This document shows positions 43,110 to 51,964 of a stretch of DNA of 64,000 bases, one piece after another. The position numbers and the translations under genes were made by a program. The first letter of the stretch is position 1. Each line of letters begins with the position of its first letter. A model generated the notes under the pieces. It was not told the DNA's origin. It searched no databases and saw only the letters and a program-made list of their open reading frames with translations. The DNA comes from JAIBBV01 sp044347745. GTDB taxonomy: Bacteria; Bdellovibrionota_C; UBA2361; JAFLCA01. The stretch spans positions 9,389-73,388 of the forward strand of contig JBIKUD010000014.1 in the NCBI GenBank assembly GCA_044347745.1, in the 5' to 3' direction.

Positions 43110-44021
43110 TTAAAATTTATGTCTTTGTAGCTCGAGCCATCGAAGGCGATAAAACGAATCACGGGGTGCGATATACCCGCTTTCAAATCCTGAAATGGCA
43201 GAGACTAGGATGCTGATAGAATCGCGAAGCGTAGGGCCCGGGCTATAAAAATGCGGGTTGCCGTCGGTAAATATAACTTCGCCGCGTTTAACTGCCGGCA
43301 CAGTCTCCCATTCAGGAAGCTTCTCCATCTGCTTAAAAAGCTTTAGGGAAGAATCAAGTCCCTGCCCCTCTGGTGCCACAATAATAACATCGGGCTTAAA
43401 ATCGAGGATTTCCTGCCATTGCACCAACCGGGTGTCCTGACCAGCGACACGAAATTGGCTTAGCGCCGAACAGCTATTGATTAAGTCAGGAATCCACAGT
43501 CCCGCCAGTTTAAGTGGCTGGGCGGAAGACAAGAAGCATACCTTCTTATTCTTCATTCTTTCGTAAAAATTGTCCCCCCAGTCCATAACTTGGGCTTTTA
43601 ATTTTTGGGCTAAATCATGGCCCTTTTGGCATTTGGTTATTTTGCCAAGCCCCTCGTACATGCCGTAAATCTGTTCAAGGGTTCGCGGGAAAAAATTAAG
43701 AAGCTTAGCCTCGGGCAATATGTGCTGCAGAAGAACCTTAGCATTGTCGGCACGCGCAGTTGAGTCGAGCTCCTCGCGCAAACTGGTGCAAACCAGATCT
43801 GGTCTAAACTGCATAAGTTCAGCCCTGCATGTCGGGGCCTCTGCGAGGCCAGAAAGGTCAAAACGTTTGGGGTCGGGCGCGGCATCCAGTCCAGGAGTAA
43901 GTCTTGGAACCGTAAGGTCTGGGGGCAGCACACAGTCACCAGAAATGCCCACAAGTTGATGCCCCAAGCCCATGGCTACCATGGTCTCAGTCAGAAATGG
44001 TGAGAGACTTACAATCCGCAT
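43110..44021 (-). CDS. BtuF-like periplasmic-binding-fold protein
   Basis: A 303-residue protein of the ABC-transporter substrate-binding (siderophore or vitamin B12) family. It has RIVSLSPFLTETMVAMGLGH, VVGISG-like LVGISGDCVLP, then a long helix, the second lobe KVCFLSSAQPLKLAGLWIPD and WQEILDFKPDVIIVAPEGQG. It starts directly with the mature domain; no signal peptide is seen, and no ABC permease or ATPase gene is adjacent. Family members without a signal are known as cytoplasmic 'cobalamin-binding' proteins. The ligand is not established. Confidence 0.85.
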   Translation of the reverse strand: MRIVSLSPFLTETMVAMGLGHQLVGISGDCVLPPDLTVPRLTPGLDAAPDPKRFDLSGLAEAPTCRAELMQFRPDLVCTSLREELDSTARADNAKVLLQHILPEAKLLNFFPRTLEQIYGMYEGLGKITKCQKGHDLAQKLKAQVMDWGDNFYERMKNKKVCFLSSAQPLKLAGLWIPDLINSCSALSQFRVAGQDTRLVQWQEILDFKPDVIIVAPEGQGLDSSLKLFKQMEKLPEWETVPAVKRGEVIFTDGNPHFYSPGPTLRDSISILVSAISGFESGYIAPRDSFYRLRWLELQRHKF

Positions 44022-44098
44022 ATTATTCACGAATTTGGAAACACAATGGTCAGAAACTCAATTGACCGTAACAGAGGGCCAGAACTATACTCGCCCTT

Positions 44099-44959
44099 AT
44101 GCGACGGCACTTACTCCACATTTGCGGAGTCCTTGGACTCATAGCTTGTATCGGCTGTTCTCGGCCAGCAATAAAATCTTATCCAAACTTGGCCAACAAA
44201 GGCATTTTGCCCCTAAGCACTGTAAATCCTTACGTTTCAGGCAATTTGTTCCTTGCTAGAGAGGCGGAACTCAGTGCCTATTTGCATAATTTCCTCAAAA
44301 TAAGAGGTGGTCCAGCAGCTGTGGAGATAGAGGAACCTACCCTAGGCTCTCCACGTATACTTATGTTCTATCCATCACAACGCGAAACATACGCAGCAGA
44401 GATCGTGGAACAAGGGACCACACGACAATGGATTATTAGTGGTCCCTACGCCATCGAGCGTAAAGACTATAGAGAGCTTGCGGGACTGGAAGCCTCAATG
44501 GTCGGCGAGCCAGTTTTCGTTATCCACGGCAAGCAAGTAAAATTTAAGTTTGAAGCAGCAAGTCAACCAAGCCCAAGAGTGATTGAGCCAGCTCTTCCGC
44601 CAGTGCCACTACCAACTCCGGCACCAAAACCTCGGCCCAAACAAAAAGCACCAGATGAATCCGTGGTAATTACCAAAAAAGGCGCTGCCGCAACGGAGTT
44701 TAGGCCCTTAAATTCAGATCAGCAGGCCATTCAACTTTCCTTAGGTTTTGCTGAACGCGCCGAGAATGGAGATCTGATTCACACCGTTGTAGCCGATGAA
44801 AAACTACCAACAATCGCGCAGTGGTACACTGGTAGCGCTGACAACGCCACTGTTATTGCAGAGCTAAACGGAGCAAAAATTACGGACACACTCACACCGG
44901 GCGCAAGAATTCGAGTGCCGTTCCGTTTGGTTAGGAACCCTAAAATACTCAAACCCTAA
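44099..44959 (+). CDS. Lipoprotein with C-terminal LysM-like domain
   Basis: A 286-residue lipoprotein: MRRHLLHICGVLGLIACIGC gives a clear lipobox. A first domain of about 130 residues is followed by a Pro-rich linker (PALPPVPLPTPAPKPRPK), then a C-terminal LysM-like domain (HTVVADEKLPTIAQWYTG, VIAELNGAKI, LTPGARIRVP) that would bind peptidoglycan. The first domain is unrecognised. It is divergent from the BtuF-like gene. It probably links outer membrane and cell wall. Confidence 0.72.
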   Translation: MRRHLLHICGVLGLIACIGCSRPAIKSYPNLANKGILPLSTVNPYVSGNLFLAREAELSAYLHNFLKIRGGPAAVEIEEPTLGSPRILMFYPSQRETYAAEIVEQGTTRQWIISGPYAIERKDYRELAGLEASMVGEPVFVIHGKQVKFKFEAASQPSPRVIEPALPPVPLPTPAPKPRPKQKAPDESVVITKKGAAATEFRPLNSDQQAIQLSLGFAERAENGDLIHTVVADEKLPTIAQWYTGSADNATVIAELNGAKITDTLTPGARIRVPFRLVRNPKILKP

Positions 44960-45070
44960 CAAGACCAAGGTGCTCTCAGCGAAAGAGGCAATGTCGCTTT
45001 AGTTCCAAATGAAAGCTTGCCCTACGCCTTATGAGAATTTCTGATTGTATGAGTGTCTGTCTTTAAACTA

Positions 45071-46183
45071 TCAAAAAGAGGCTAGTTCTCTTTGACCAGA
45101 TTTTGGCATGAAAAAAGTTGGGCCGGGGAACGCCAGGGCCAGCTTCTTAGACGCAAAAGTATTTAGAATCTCCATGTTAATATTTTGCTGCACATTGGCA
45201 AATTCAAGATAATCAGGGCTAAGCACAAAATAGACGCACTCAAACAAAAGCGCCGATTCACCAAGCGTCATCAAATGACATCGCTCAAATTTGACGTTAG
45301 ATTGGCGCTCCACAATATCTTTTATAATTTGGGGCACCTCACGAATAAGCTCGAGAGAGTTCTGATAGGAAACAGCGACCGAAAATGCTACGCGACGTTC
45401 CTGCATCTGCTTATAGTTCTGGATTTGCCCCTTCACCAAATCCGAATTTGGCACAATTATCAGCTCTCCAGACAAGCTTCGGATTCTAGTCGATTTCACT
45501 CCAATTTGCTCAACAGTGCCACGCACATTACCGAGCACAATCGAGTCGCCAACGCGAATCAGGTTGTCCATCACAATCGAAAGCGAACACAAAAGATCAC
45601 CTAATATATTTTGAACAGCCAAGGCAACGGCCACACCACCGATGCCGAATCCCGCAACCAAGGCGGTCACATTCACGCCAACGCTATCTAGAAAAACAAG
45701 TAACACAAGCAGCCACACGCAGATGCGCACTGCAAAATGCACTAAAACGCTCAGCGTATTAGTGAGGGTGGTGTTGCTTGAACTTTGCATCCAGCGATCT
45801 ACCACTCGATGCACCAGGGCTTCTGCCCATATGCCAACTTGAATAAAAAAAGCTCCCGCAACGAGGATAGAAATAACTCGTAGCGTCTGCGGGGTGAGCG
45901 TCAATTGAAAAGAAGCCACCTTCAGGGCAACAGCAAGAATAAAAAAACGCCCCGTTTTGGTAAGCAGCAAACTTGCAATTTCTCGCATATCGCCAAGGCG
46001 CAAACCTTTTTGGTGTCCAGAAAAAATCTGTAGCATTAGTTTATGCACTTGGCGTAAGAGTAGATAGGAGAGCACAAAAGTGCCCAGTGCAGCCGCGTAA
46101 GACACAAGCGAATTCCCAAAAAACTCTGCTGATTGTTTTGATTCTAAGAACTGTGACCAGCGTGCAGCAAACCAGCTTTGCAT
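45071..46183 (-). CDS. Small-conductance mechanosensitive channel (MscS family)
   Basis: Inner-membrane channel that opens on hypo-osmotic shock. The ATG at 46183 has AAGGTGA 9 bases upstream and is preferred over a GTG at 46207. About 370 residues with five or six hydrophobic segments, then the pore helix and beta domain GFGIGGVAVALAVQNILGDL, DNLIRVGDSIVLGNVRGTVE and SLSGELIIVPNSDLVKG. The long N-terminal membrane region is typical of larger MscS paralogues. It is isolated between the LysM lipoprotein and the tRNA. Confidence 0.92.
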   Translation of the reverse strand: MQSWFAARWSQFLESKQSAEFFGNSLVSYAAALGTFVLSYLLLRQVHKLMLQIFSGHQKGLRLGDMREIASLLLTKTGRFFILAVALKVASFQLTLTPQTLRVISILVAGAFFIQVGIWAEALVHRVVDRWMQSSSNTTLTNTLSVLVHFAVRICVWLLVLLVFLDSVGVNVTALVAGFGIGGVAVALAVQNILGDLLCSLSIVMDNLIRVGDSIVLGNVRGTVEQIGVKSTRIRSLSGELIIVPNSDLVKGQIQNYKQMQERRVAFSVAVSYQNSLELIREVPQIIKDIVERQSNVKFERCHLMTLGESALLFECVYFVLSPDYLEFANVQQNINMEILNTFASKKLALAFPGPTFFMPKSGQRELASF

Positions 46184-46332
46184 AAACTTCACCTTCGAGT
46201 TAAGCACTCAGCAAAAAGCAAACATTAGGGCAAAAAACAGTGGAGCGGCCTGCTTGCCCCCTTATACAATAAATGAGGATTCTCTGGAGTAAACCCAAGA
46301 AATAGAAAAACGAAAACGTGAGAACGAAAAGA

Positions 46333-46416
46333 TGGTGCCCAGGAGAGGACTTGAACCTCCACGGATTGCTCCACTAGCCCCTCAAACTAGCGTGTCTACC
46401 ATTCCACCACCTGGGC
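46333..46416 (-). tRNA. tRNA-Leu (anticodon GAG)
   Basis: On the minus strand GCCCAGG (46416-46410) pairs with CCTGGGC at the 3' end, followed by A and encoded CCA. The D-arm GTGGAATGGTAGACAC, the anticodon stem-loop CTAGTTTGAGGGGCTAG (anticodon GAG) and a T-loop GGTTCAAGTCC are all in place. The 84-base length and extended variable arm fit class II tRNA-Leu. It lies between the MscS gene and secG. Confidence 0.93.
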
Positions 46417-46461
46417 ACAAAATCAGGACCAATAAGAAAGAACTCTTATTGGGTTTTAGAT

Positions 46462-46860
46462 CTATTTTGAACCGCTCTCAGACCCTGGATTAGCTGCTGC
46501 CGGCTCGGCAGGAGGAACAGCTACTTGGGAACCTGAGTCAACGGGCGCAGATTCTGCCGGAACGGCCTGTACCTGCTGCATCACTGACCCTTCGAGGACA
46601 TCGACTGGGGCAGCAACGCTCACCTCTGAGAGAGAACCATAGTGTCTAACGAGCAAAATAGAGGTGAACATAAATGCCACCGCGACACTGGTCGTTACCT
46701 TTGTAAGCATATTTCCTGCACCGGCTGCACCAAAAACGGTTTGGCTGTTAGCCCCGCCAAATGCTGCACCCATGCTGGCTCCTTTTCCTTGTTGCAAAAG
46801 CACCAAGATGACGAGCGCAACACAGAGCAAGATATGAATACCAAGGATTAAATGTATCAC
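46462..46860 (-). CDS. secG: Preprotein translocase subunit SecG
   Basis: Small membrane subunit of the SecYEG channel. The first 75 residues match SecG: IHILLCVALVILVLLQQGKG, then ASMGAAFGGANSQTVFGAAG and a second hydrophobic helix. The remaining 55 residues are a Pro/Ala/Ser-rich tail, a common extension. The start is 25 bases after the mrp stop. The tRNA-Leu gene downstream is a frequent neighbour of secG in proteobacteria. Confidence 0.94.
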   Translation of the reverse strand: MIHLILGIHILLCVALVILVLLQQGKGASMGAAFGGANSQTVFGAAGAGNMLTKVTTSVAVAFMFTSILLVRHYGSLSEVSVAAPVDVLEGSVMQQVQAVPAESAPVDSGSQVAVPPAEPAAANPGSESGSK

Positions 46861-46885
46861 TTATTAATTTCCTCTTCAGAAGTCG

Positions 46886-47671
46886 CTAAGTTACGATACG
46901 CAGCGACTCTTCGGTCCCGAGCTTTCTATCAAGAATCTCTATGAGTTTCAACGCTAGGGCATTAAATCTTTCTCCAGCCACCGTTCCGGGCTGATTTGCA
47001 ACTGGTTGCCCTGAATCTCCCCCCTCACGAACGGCTGGTTCAATCGGCAAAGAAGCCAAAAGAGGCACATGGAACTGCTCGGCAAGCCGAGCGCCGCCAC
47101 CTTCCCCGAAGATATGGTGAATACTGCCATCTGGGGCAGCAAATCCAGCCATGTTTTCTACCACGCCTAAGACGTCAACATTTACTTTTTGCAACATGTT
47201 CATGGCCTTGCGAACATCGGCCAAAGCCACTTCTTGGGGGGTGGTAACCACGACCGCCCCAGCTAACTTCACAAGCTGCGAGAGCGAAATTTGAGCGTCT
47301 CCAGTCCCAGGGGGCATATCCACGATGCAGTAGTCCACATCGCCCCAATTTACATCCTGAAACATCTGCGCAAGGGCCTTGTTGAACATTGGACCACGCC
47401 AAATAACTGCGTCGTCTGGATTACTCAGAAAGAAACCCAGCGAGATATACTTAACCCCAAACTTTTCAGGTGGGATTAATCGTTCTTCGTGATCAAGCTG
47501 AATTCGACCGCCGCCAAATAACGTAGGAATGCTTGGTCCATAAAAATCACTGTCAATCAAGGCAACTTTCGCTCCCTGACGTGCGAGCGCGACCGCCAAA
47601 TTCACCGCGACTGTAGATTTCCCTACTCCACCTTTACCAGAAATAACTGGAACAATTTGCTTCATGCTCAT
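46886..47671 (-). CDS. mrp: Mrp/ApbC-family P-loop ATPase lacking the CxxC motif
   Basis: Fe-S cluster carrier or assembly-type ATPase, 261 residues. The deviant Walker A GKGGVGKST (12-20), VALIDSDFYGPSIPTLFG, and VDMPPGTGDAQISLSQ are present. Members that bind an Fe-S cluster have a C-P-x-C element after 'ENM'; here it reads GFAAPDGS, so positions 179 and 182, expected to be Cys, are Ala and Gly. The protein may act without its own cluster or through a partner. Some known family members also lack this motif. Confidence 0.92.
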   Translation of the reverse strand: MSMKQIVPVISGKGGVGKSTVAVNLAVALARQGAKVALIDSDFYGPSIPTLFGGGRIQLDHEERLIPPEKFGVKYISLGFFLSNPDDAVIWRGPMFNKALAQMFQDVNWGDVDYCIVDMPPGTGDAQISLSQLVKLAGAVVVTTPQEVALADVRKAMNMLQKVNVDVLGVVENMAGFAAPDGSIHHIFGEGGGARLAEQFHVPLLASLPIEPAVREGGDSGQPVANQPGTVAGERFNALALKLIEILDRKLGTEESLRIVT

Positions 47672-47708
47672 ACTACAAGCTCCAAAACTACAAGGTCAGC
47701 CAAGCAAA

Positions 47709-48179
47709 CTATTTTTTTGCTGGTTCCTCTTTTTTCTTAGCTAAACTCTTCCAGCTTGTCAGTTTCAATGTCGCATCAACGGAGGTAACTGACGCAGAAA
47801 ATTCCCGCGAAAACATTTCGCCGGGTTTGAGTGTAGCAGATAGCGAATCTGTTTTCACCGTGCTGCCGTTTGCTGCTATTTGTAGCACTTGGGCAGTAAG
47901 GCTCACCGGCTCTTTGCCCGTGTTAGCCACTCGCGCAGACCAGCTACGCGGCGACATTCGAGACACAGATCCTTGAATTGGCGCAGCGGCGCTGCCGCCT
48001 TGCCCGAACGAATCTCCCCAGAGGCCACCAACATTCTTATCGCCATATCCTCCGCGAGCAGTGCTGGAGAGCACCCCTTCCTGCGGAAGGCGCTTTTTGG
48101 GCGCCTCTTGGGCACACACAATAGAGGCAGTAACTGCAAATGCAAAAATTCCTAAGGCAACAGATCGTAGGCGAATCAT
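47709..48179 (-). CDS. Secreted protein of unknown function
   Basis: A 156-residue protein with a signal peptide ending VCAQEA near residue 24. The mature part has a Gly-rich stretch (ARGGYGDKNVGGLWGDSFGQ), then a strand-rich domain (SWSARVANTGKEPVSLTAQV, LKPGEMFSREFSASV) resembling a small Ig-like or beta-sandwich domain, and a Lys/Glu-rich end. No family recognised. It is co-directional with mrp, 38 bases upstream. Confidence 0.6.
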   Translation of the reverse strand: MIRLRSVALGIFAFAVTASIVCAQEAPKKRLPQEGVLSSTARGGYGDKNVGGLWGDSFGQGGSAAAPIQGSVSRMSPRSWSARVANTGKEPVSLTAQVLQIAANGSTVKTDSLSATLKPGEMFSREFSASVTSVDATLKLTSWKSLAKKKEEPAKK

Positions 48180-48288
48180 TCTTCATCTCCCTTGAGGCAA
48201 GTCTAGCGGGCGGTGTACGTATCCCGCGACGTTACATCTATAACATGATACAGTACATCTCAAAACAGCCACTTAGAGGGAGCCCAAT

Positions 48289-48612
48289 ATGGTATATATT
48301 GCTATTGTAAGTTACCCCAATCTGCGTCAAGCGCAAAAAGCCGCAAAAACTATCGTTAAAAATGGCCTGGCCGCCTGCGTGACATGCTTAAACGCTGCAT
48401 CCTCAGTCTTTTATTGGAAGGGCAAAATAGAGACCTGCAAGGAAACCCTAGTTATCTGCAAAACGGAGAAACGCAAGCTTCGAAGTCTCGAGCGCTATGT
48501 ATCCCAGCACCACCCCTATGAGGTGCCTGAGTTTGTGTGCTTTAAAGCAACTTATGTAAGCCGTGGGTACGAAGCCTGGCTAAATGGCTCGTTAAAGGTA
48601 AATTCTAAATAA
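48289..48612 (+). CDS. cutA: CutA1-like divalent-cation tolerance protein
   Basis: A 107-residue CutA1-type protein, usually a trimer of ferredoxin-like folds. Motifs are YIAIVSYPNLRQAQKAAKTI, NGLAACVTCLNAASSVFYWK, the IETCKETLVICKT strand, and HHPYEVPEFVCF. The ATG start follows AGAGGGAGCCC. Its exact role in metal tolerance is unclear in the family as a whole. It is a single gene. Confidence 0.92.
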   Translation: MVYIAIVSYPNLRQAQKAAKTIVKNGLAACVTCLNAASSVFYWKGKIETCKETLVICKTEKRKLRSLERYVSQHHPYEVPEFVCFKATYVSRGYEAWLNGSLKVNSK

Positions 48613-48667
48613 GAATTGACTTAAAAACCTCCAGAAGAACACGCATTAAAAACTAAGCGCACAAAGG

Positions 48668-49015
48668 TTAATTATCTTCTGCAAAAGAATCCACCGAAGG
48701 TGCTGCCGGCGCGGAAGGCGATGTAGTGGCTCTTTGCCCACGTCCTCGCGCATCTACAATAACTGATTCCGGAACTATACCTGGCTGAGGCACTTGAGGG
48801 GCCTGAGCACCGGATACTGAACCCGAAGAAGACCAGACACGCAGTTTCTGGGCCCCAACCTGAACTTCCTGTCCGGGGTAAACCGGAGGAAGTCTCTTAT
48901 CAAGCCTCTCAGGTGATGGCGCTGGCGAGGCCGAACGCAAATCTGATTCCCCATCTGCCAAACAAGTAGTTGCGAGTAGACAGATGCTCCCCAAAAGTAT
49001 CAAACTAGCTTTCAT
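48668..49015 (-). CDS. Small secreted protein of unknown function
   Basis: A 115-residue protein with a signal peptide ending TTCLADG near residue 20. The mature part is Pro/Ser/Ala-rich and low complexity, with one strand-like stretch LPPVYPGQEVQVGAQKLRVW. It is not recognised. It is divergent from purN. Confidence 0.5.
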   Translation of the reverse strand: MKASLILLGSICLLATTCLADGESDLRSASPAPSPERLDKRLPPVYPGQEVQVGAQKLRVWSSSGSVSGAQAPQVPQPGIVPESVIVDARGRGQRATTSPSAPAAPSVDSFAEDN

Positions 49016-49073
49016 GTAGATCCTCTTTAATTCGAGTTGCTTGTCCGCACCATCTCAACATAAGGTAGGCCCC

Positions 49074-49721
49074 GTGAACACCCAGTATACCATAGTGGTA
49101 CTCATCTCGGGACGGGGCTCTAACCTCCAGAGCTTACACAAGAATTCAGGGCATTTTCGCATTGCCTCGGTAGTTTCCAATAACCCCGACGCTCTTGGAA
49201 TTGAATTTGCCAAGGTTCAGGGACTCACTACGAAAGTAGTTCCCCGAGGCGCTTATGCGAGCCTCAAGGAGCAAAAGGCGGCGATTCTTCAGGCAGTAGT
49301 CGATGAACGTCCAGATCTAGTTGTCTTGGCTGGTTTCATGCAAATTATCGAACCTGCTTTTTTAGAGAAATTTAAAAATAGAGTTATTAATATTCACCCC
49401 TCGCTTCTTCCGCAGCTTCCGGGATTAGATACCCATAAACGGGCACTCGAGAGTGGCTTACGTGAACATGGATGCAGTGTGCACATGGTAGATGCCGGGG
49501 TTGATACGGGATGCCTCATCGCACAAGGGAAAGTACCGGTGCATGCGTCAGATACCGAGGAGCAGCTTGCCAAGCGCGTCCTTGAGGTTGAACACGTTCT
49601 CTACCCCTGGGTAGTCAATCATGTGGCTCAAGGAAACATAGTGCTTGCAAACCAACCCCACGTTAATGAGATAGTGCGACAGGAAGCAAAGCAAAAAGGA
49701 TTTATTCTCCCAACGATTTAA
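49074..49721 (+). CDS. purN: Phosphoribosylglycinamide formyltransferase (PurN)
   Basis: Transfers a formyl group from 10-formyltetrahydrofolate to GAR in purine synthesis. The GTG at 49074 has AAGGTAGG 5 bases upstream, so it is preferred over a TTG at 49041. The 215-residue enzyme has IVVLISGRGSNLQSL, DLVVLAGFMQIIEPAFL, the catalytic VINIHPSLLP (Asn and His), and HMVDAGVDTGCLIAQG with the catalytic Asp. It is isolated; no other pur genes are near. Confidence 0.93.
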   Translation: MNTQYTIVVLISGRGSNLQSLHKNSGHFRIASVVSNNPDALGIEFAKVQGLTTKVVPRGAYASLKEQKAAILQAVVDERPDLVVLAGFMQIIEPAFLEKFKNRVINIHPSLLPQLPGLDTHKRALESGLREHGCSVHMVDAGVDTGCLIAQGKVPVHASDTEEQLAKRVLEVEHVLYPWVVNHVAQGNIVLANQPHVNEIVRQEAKQKGFILPTI

Positions 49722-49753
49722 CAGCCATACTTTACAGCCATAGAGGATCAGCC

Positions 49754-50485
49754 ATGAACTTTGAGCGAATCGTATATGCAGGACACTCGGCAGTTTTTGT
49801 TGAGACCGCTAGCTGCCGAATTGCCATCGATCCGTGGTTGCAACACAACCCGCTTTGTCCAGAGAATTTGAAAGATCCAGGCAACATTGACTTGATAGCG
49901 CTCACTCATGGACACGCCGATCATGCAAGCGACACACCCCGACTCGCTAAGATGACCGGTGCTCGCGTCGCAGCCACGTGGGAGCTGTCACAAATTATGC
50001 GCGAAGAAGGTGTAGCACCCGAGCAACTGATGCCCATGAACAAGGGCGGCAGTATTGAATATAAAGGCGTCAAGGTTTCATTTACTCACGCACAACATTC
50101 AAGTAGCTACGACACTTCAAAAGGCCCCGTGTACGCCGGCGAGGCCTGCGGAGTTGTCTTAAGCGCCGGGCGTTATAGCATTTACCACGCCGGAGATACC
50201 GCGATGTTTTCTGATATGGAACTTATCGGCGAACTGTATCGGCCCTATATTGCTTTATTACCTATTGGTGACTGCTTTACCATGGGACCTGCGCACGCCG
50301 CCCGCGCCGCCAAATTTATTGGCTGCCGCATTGCGATTCCCATTCATCATAAAACTTTTGACGCCTTAACGGGCACTGCCGAGATGTTTAGAAAGGAGTG
50401 CAGCCGATTTGATATTGAGGTGGTTGAGCTCCTTCCTGGAGAGGCCTTGAGCATTTCACCCCAAACAGCTGCCCGAGCAGCCTAG
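49754..50485 (+). CDS. UPF0173-type metal-dependent hydrolase
   Basis: A 243-residue metallo-beta-lactamase-fold protein. The metal site THGHADHASDTPRLA, later HAQHSSSY, and the Asp in YHAGDTAMFSDM with the final His in IPIHHKTF match the YtkL/UPF0173 subgroup, whose substrate is unknown. It follows purN by 32 bases on the plus strand. Confidence 0.9.
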   Translation: MNFERIVYAGHSAVFVETASCRIAIDPWLQHNPLCPENLKDPGNIDLIALTHGHADHASDTPRLAKMTGARVAATWELSQIMREEGVAPEQLMPMNKGGSIEYKGVKVSFTHAQHSSSYDTSKGPVYAGEACGVVLSAGRYSIYHAGDTAMFSDMELIGELYRPYIALLPIGDCFTMGPAHAARAAKFIGCRIAIPIHHKTFDALTGTAEMFRKECSRFDIEVVELLPGEALSISPQTAARAA

Positions 50486-50650
50486 GAGTCTTTTTTTGAA
50501 TCACCACTGACCTCTAACCGCGCCAAGAATGCCGCTGCCGGATCCGAACAAAGAAAGAATATCCCGACGCGGAGTTCGGCTGTTTTTGGGGGCACTATTG
50601 AGCTTGGAGCGCTCTTTAAATGACACGTGCTGGTTAAATTTAAAAGGGCT

Positions 50651-51451
50651 CTAGAGCTGAACCTCATACCCACTGAATTTTCGTATATTAACCGCGACCT
50701 CCCCCACGAAGAGATACTGACCACGTACTCCTTTCAGTTCGCCTGCAAGCTCGGGCTCTTTATCAAAATTGTGTGAGACCACTTTTTTTAGATAAGAAGA
50801 GATGGGATAGCGAAATTCATGGGCTGAAGGAAACTCCGCCTCTGGCACTAGGTATTGTTTATATTCTGAGGGCACCAGTTCGCTTATTCGGCGACGCTCA
50901 TCAACGAGAGGAATTTCAAAGACGTCCCCTCGAAGCAAAGCTCGCCAATCAGCCTTGTCGCGCACATGCTCAGCCAGCACTATTTCTAAAAGTCCTGCAA
51001 CTCTGCGCTCGGGCACTATTGCAAGTTCGATAGCAGCTACAGCGCCCTGGTCTCCCCAACGTTCAAATTTTTTGTGTAATCGAGTAATGCCTACTTTGAG
51101 GCCAGTCGTATTACAGAGGTAAACTAAATGCGGAATAAGACAATGACTTTTACCCCAATCAGGTTCGCGGCACGTGCCTAGGTGATAGTGGCAGAGTTCA
51201 GGTTTGACGATGCACAGATCACAGGCAGCTTTCTTTTGAAAACAAGGGAAACATGCGCCTTCACCAAAAAGTTTTTTAGACTCGCGGCCACAGTGAATAC
51301 AATACTTTTTGCCAGTAAATTGAATTTTAAATTCTTGCCCCACGTGTTCATTTACACATTTTTCCCCAAGAAAATAGAGCAGTTCTAGGGGCTTCCCTTG
51401 TGCACTGACAGATTCGTGGCGCATTTTTTCAAGGATGAATGTTGAGCTCAT
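50651..51451 (-). CDS. DUF2797 domain protein
   Basis: A 266-residue protein with an ATG at 51451 (a GTG at 51466 is possible). It has three Cys-pair clusters that look like zinc sites: CIHCGRESKKLFGEGACFPCF, CDLCIVKPELC and CHYHLGTC. (Quotes abbreviated where long.) The motif HLVYLCNTTGLKVGITRLHK resembles the GIY-YIG-like core of DUF2797 proteins. No catalytic role is established for the family. It starts 30 bases after the ispF stop. Confidence 0.8.
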   Translation of the reverse strand: MSSTFILEKMRHESVSAQGKPLELLYFLGEKCVNEHVGQEFKIQFTGKKYCIHCGRESKKLFGEGACFPCFQKKAACDLCIVKPELCHYHLGTCREPDWGKSHCLIPHLVYLCNTTGLKVGITRLHKKFERWGDQGAVAAIELAIVPERRVAGLLEIVLAEHVRDKADWRALLRGDVFEIPLVDERRRISELVPSEYKQYLVPEAEFPSAHEFRYPISSYLKKVVSHNFDKEPELAGELKGVRGQYLFVGEVAVNIRKFSGYEVQL

Positions 51452-51481
51452 GTCCACCACGTGCACAATCAGAGATTAGGA

Positions 51482-51961
51482 TTAATTTTGAGACAACAAC
51501 ACCACGGCAGAAGCCACCAGGCCCTCCTCTCTTCCGACAAAACCGAGACGCTCGGTGGTGGTGGCCTTAATTCCAATTTGGGAAGCATCAAGTTCTAAAA
51601 TTGAAGCCAAGCACTTTTTCATCGCCTCAACATAAGGCTTAATTTTAGGTTTTTCTGCCAAAATACTGAGATCGATATTCTGAAGTTCCCAGCCTTCCTG
51701 GCGTAGCATCATCCACACAGTTCGCAAAAAATAAGTCGACTCTTTGCCCTTCCACTGAGGGTCCGTATCTGGGAATAAACAGCCAATGTCTCCCTTGCCT
51801 GCCGCGCCTAACAAGGCATCAACCAAAGCATGTATGGCCGCATCCGCATCGGAGTGGCCTTTGAGACCAACTTCGCAAGGAATTTCTACGCCACAAAGCC
51901 GCATTACTCTACCCACTTCATAGGGGTGTACGTCAATTCCTTGCCCTACTCTCAATTTCAT
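51482..51961 (-). CDS. ispF: 2-C-methyl-D-erythritol 2,4-cyclodiphosphate synthase (IspF)
   Basis: Fifth step of the MEP isoprenoid pathway. The 159-residue protein has the zinc ligands in GQGIDVHPY (Asp and His) and LKGHSDADAAIHALVDALLG, GDIGCLFPDTDPQWKG, ILAEKPKIKPY and IGIKATTTERLGFVGREEG. It is complete. IspD, often adjacent or fused, is not seen here. It lies 3 bases after the lytic transglycosylase start of the same strand. Confidence 0.95.
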   Translation of the reverse strand: MKLRVGQGIDVHPYEVGRVMRLCGVEIPCEVGLKGHSDADAAIHALVDALLGAAGKGDIGCLFPDTDPQWKGKESTYFLRTVWMMLRQEGWELQNIDLSILAEKPKIKPYVEAMKKCLASILELDASQIGIKATTTERLGFVGREEGLVASAVVLLSQN

Positions 51962-51964
51962 ATC

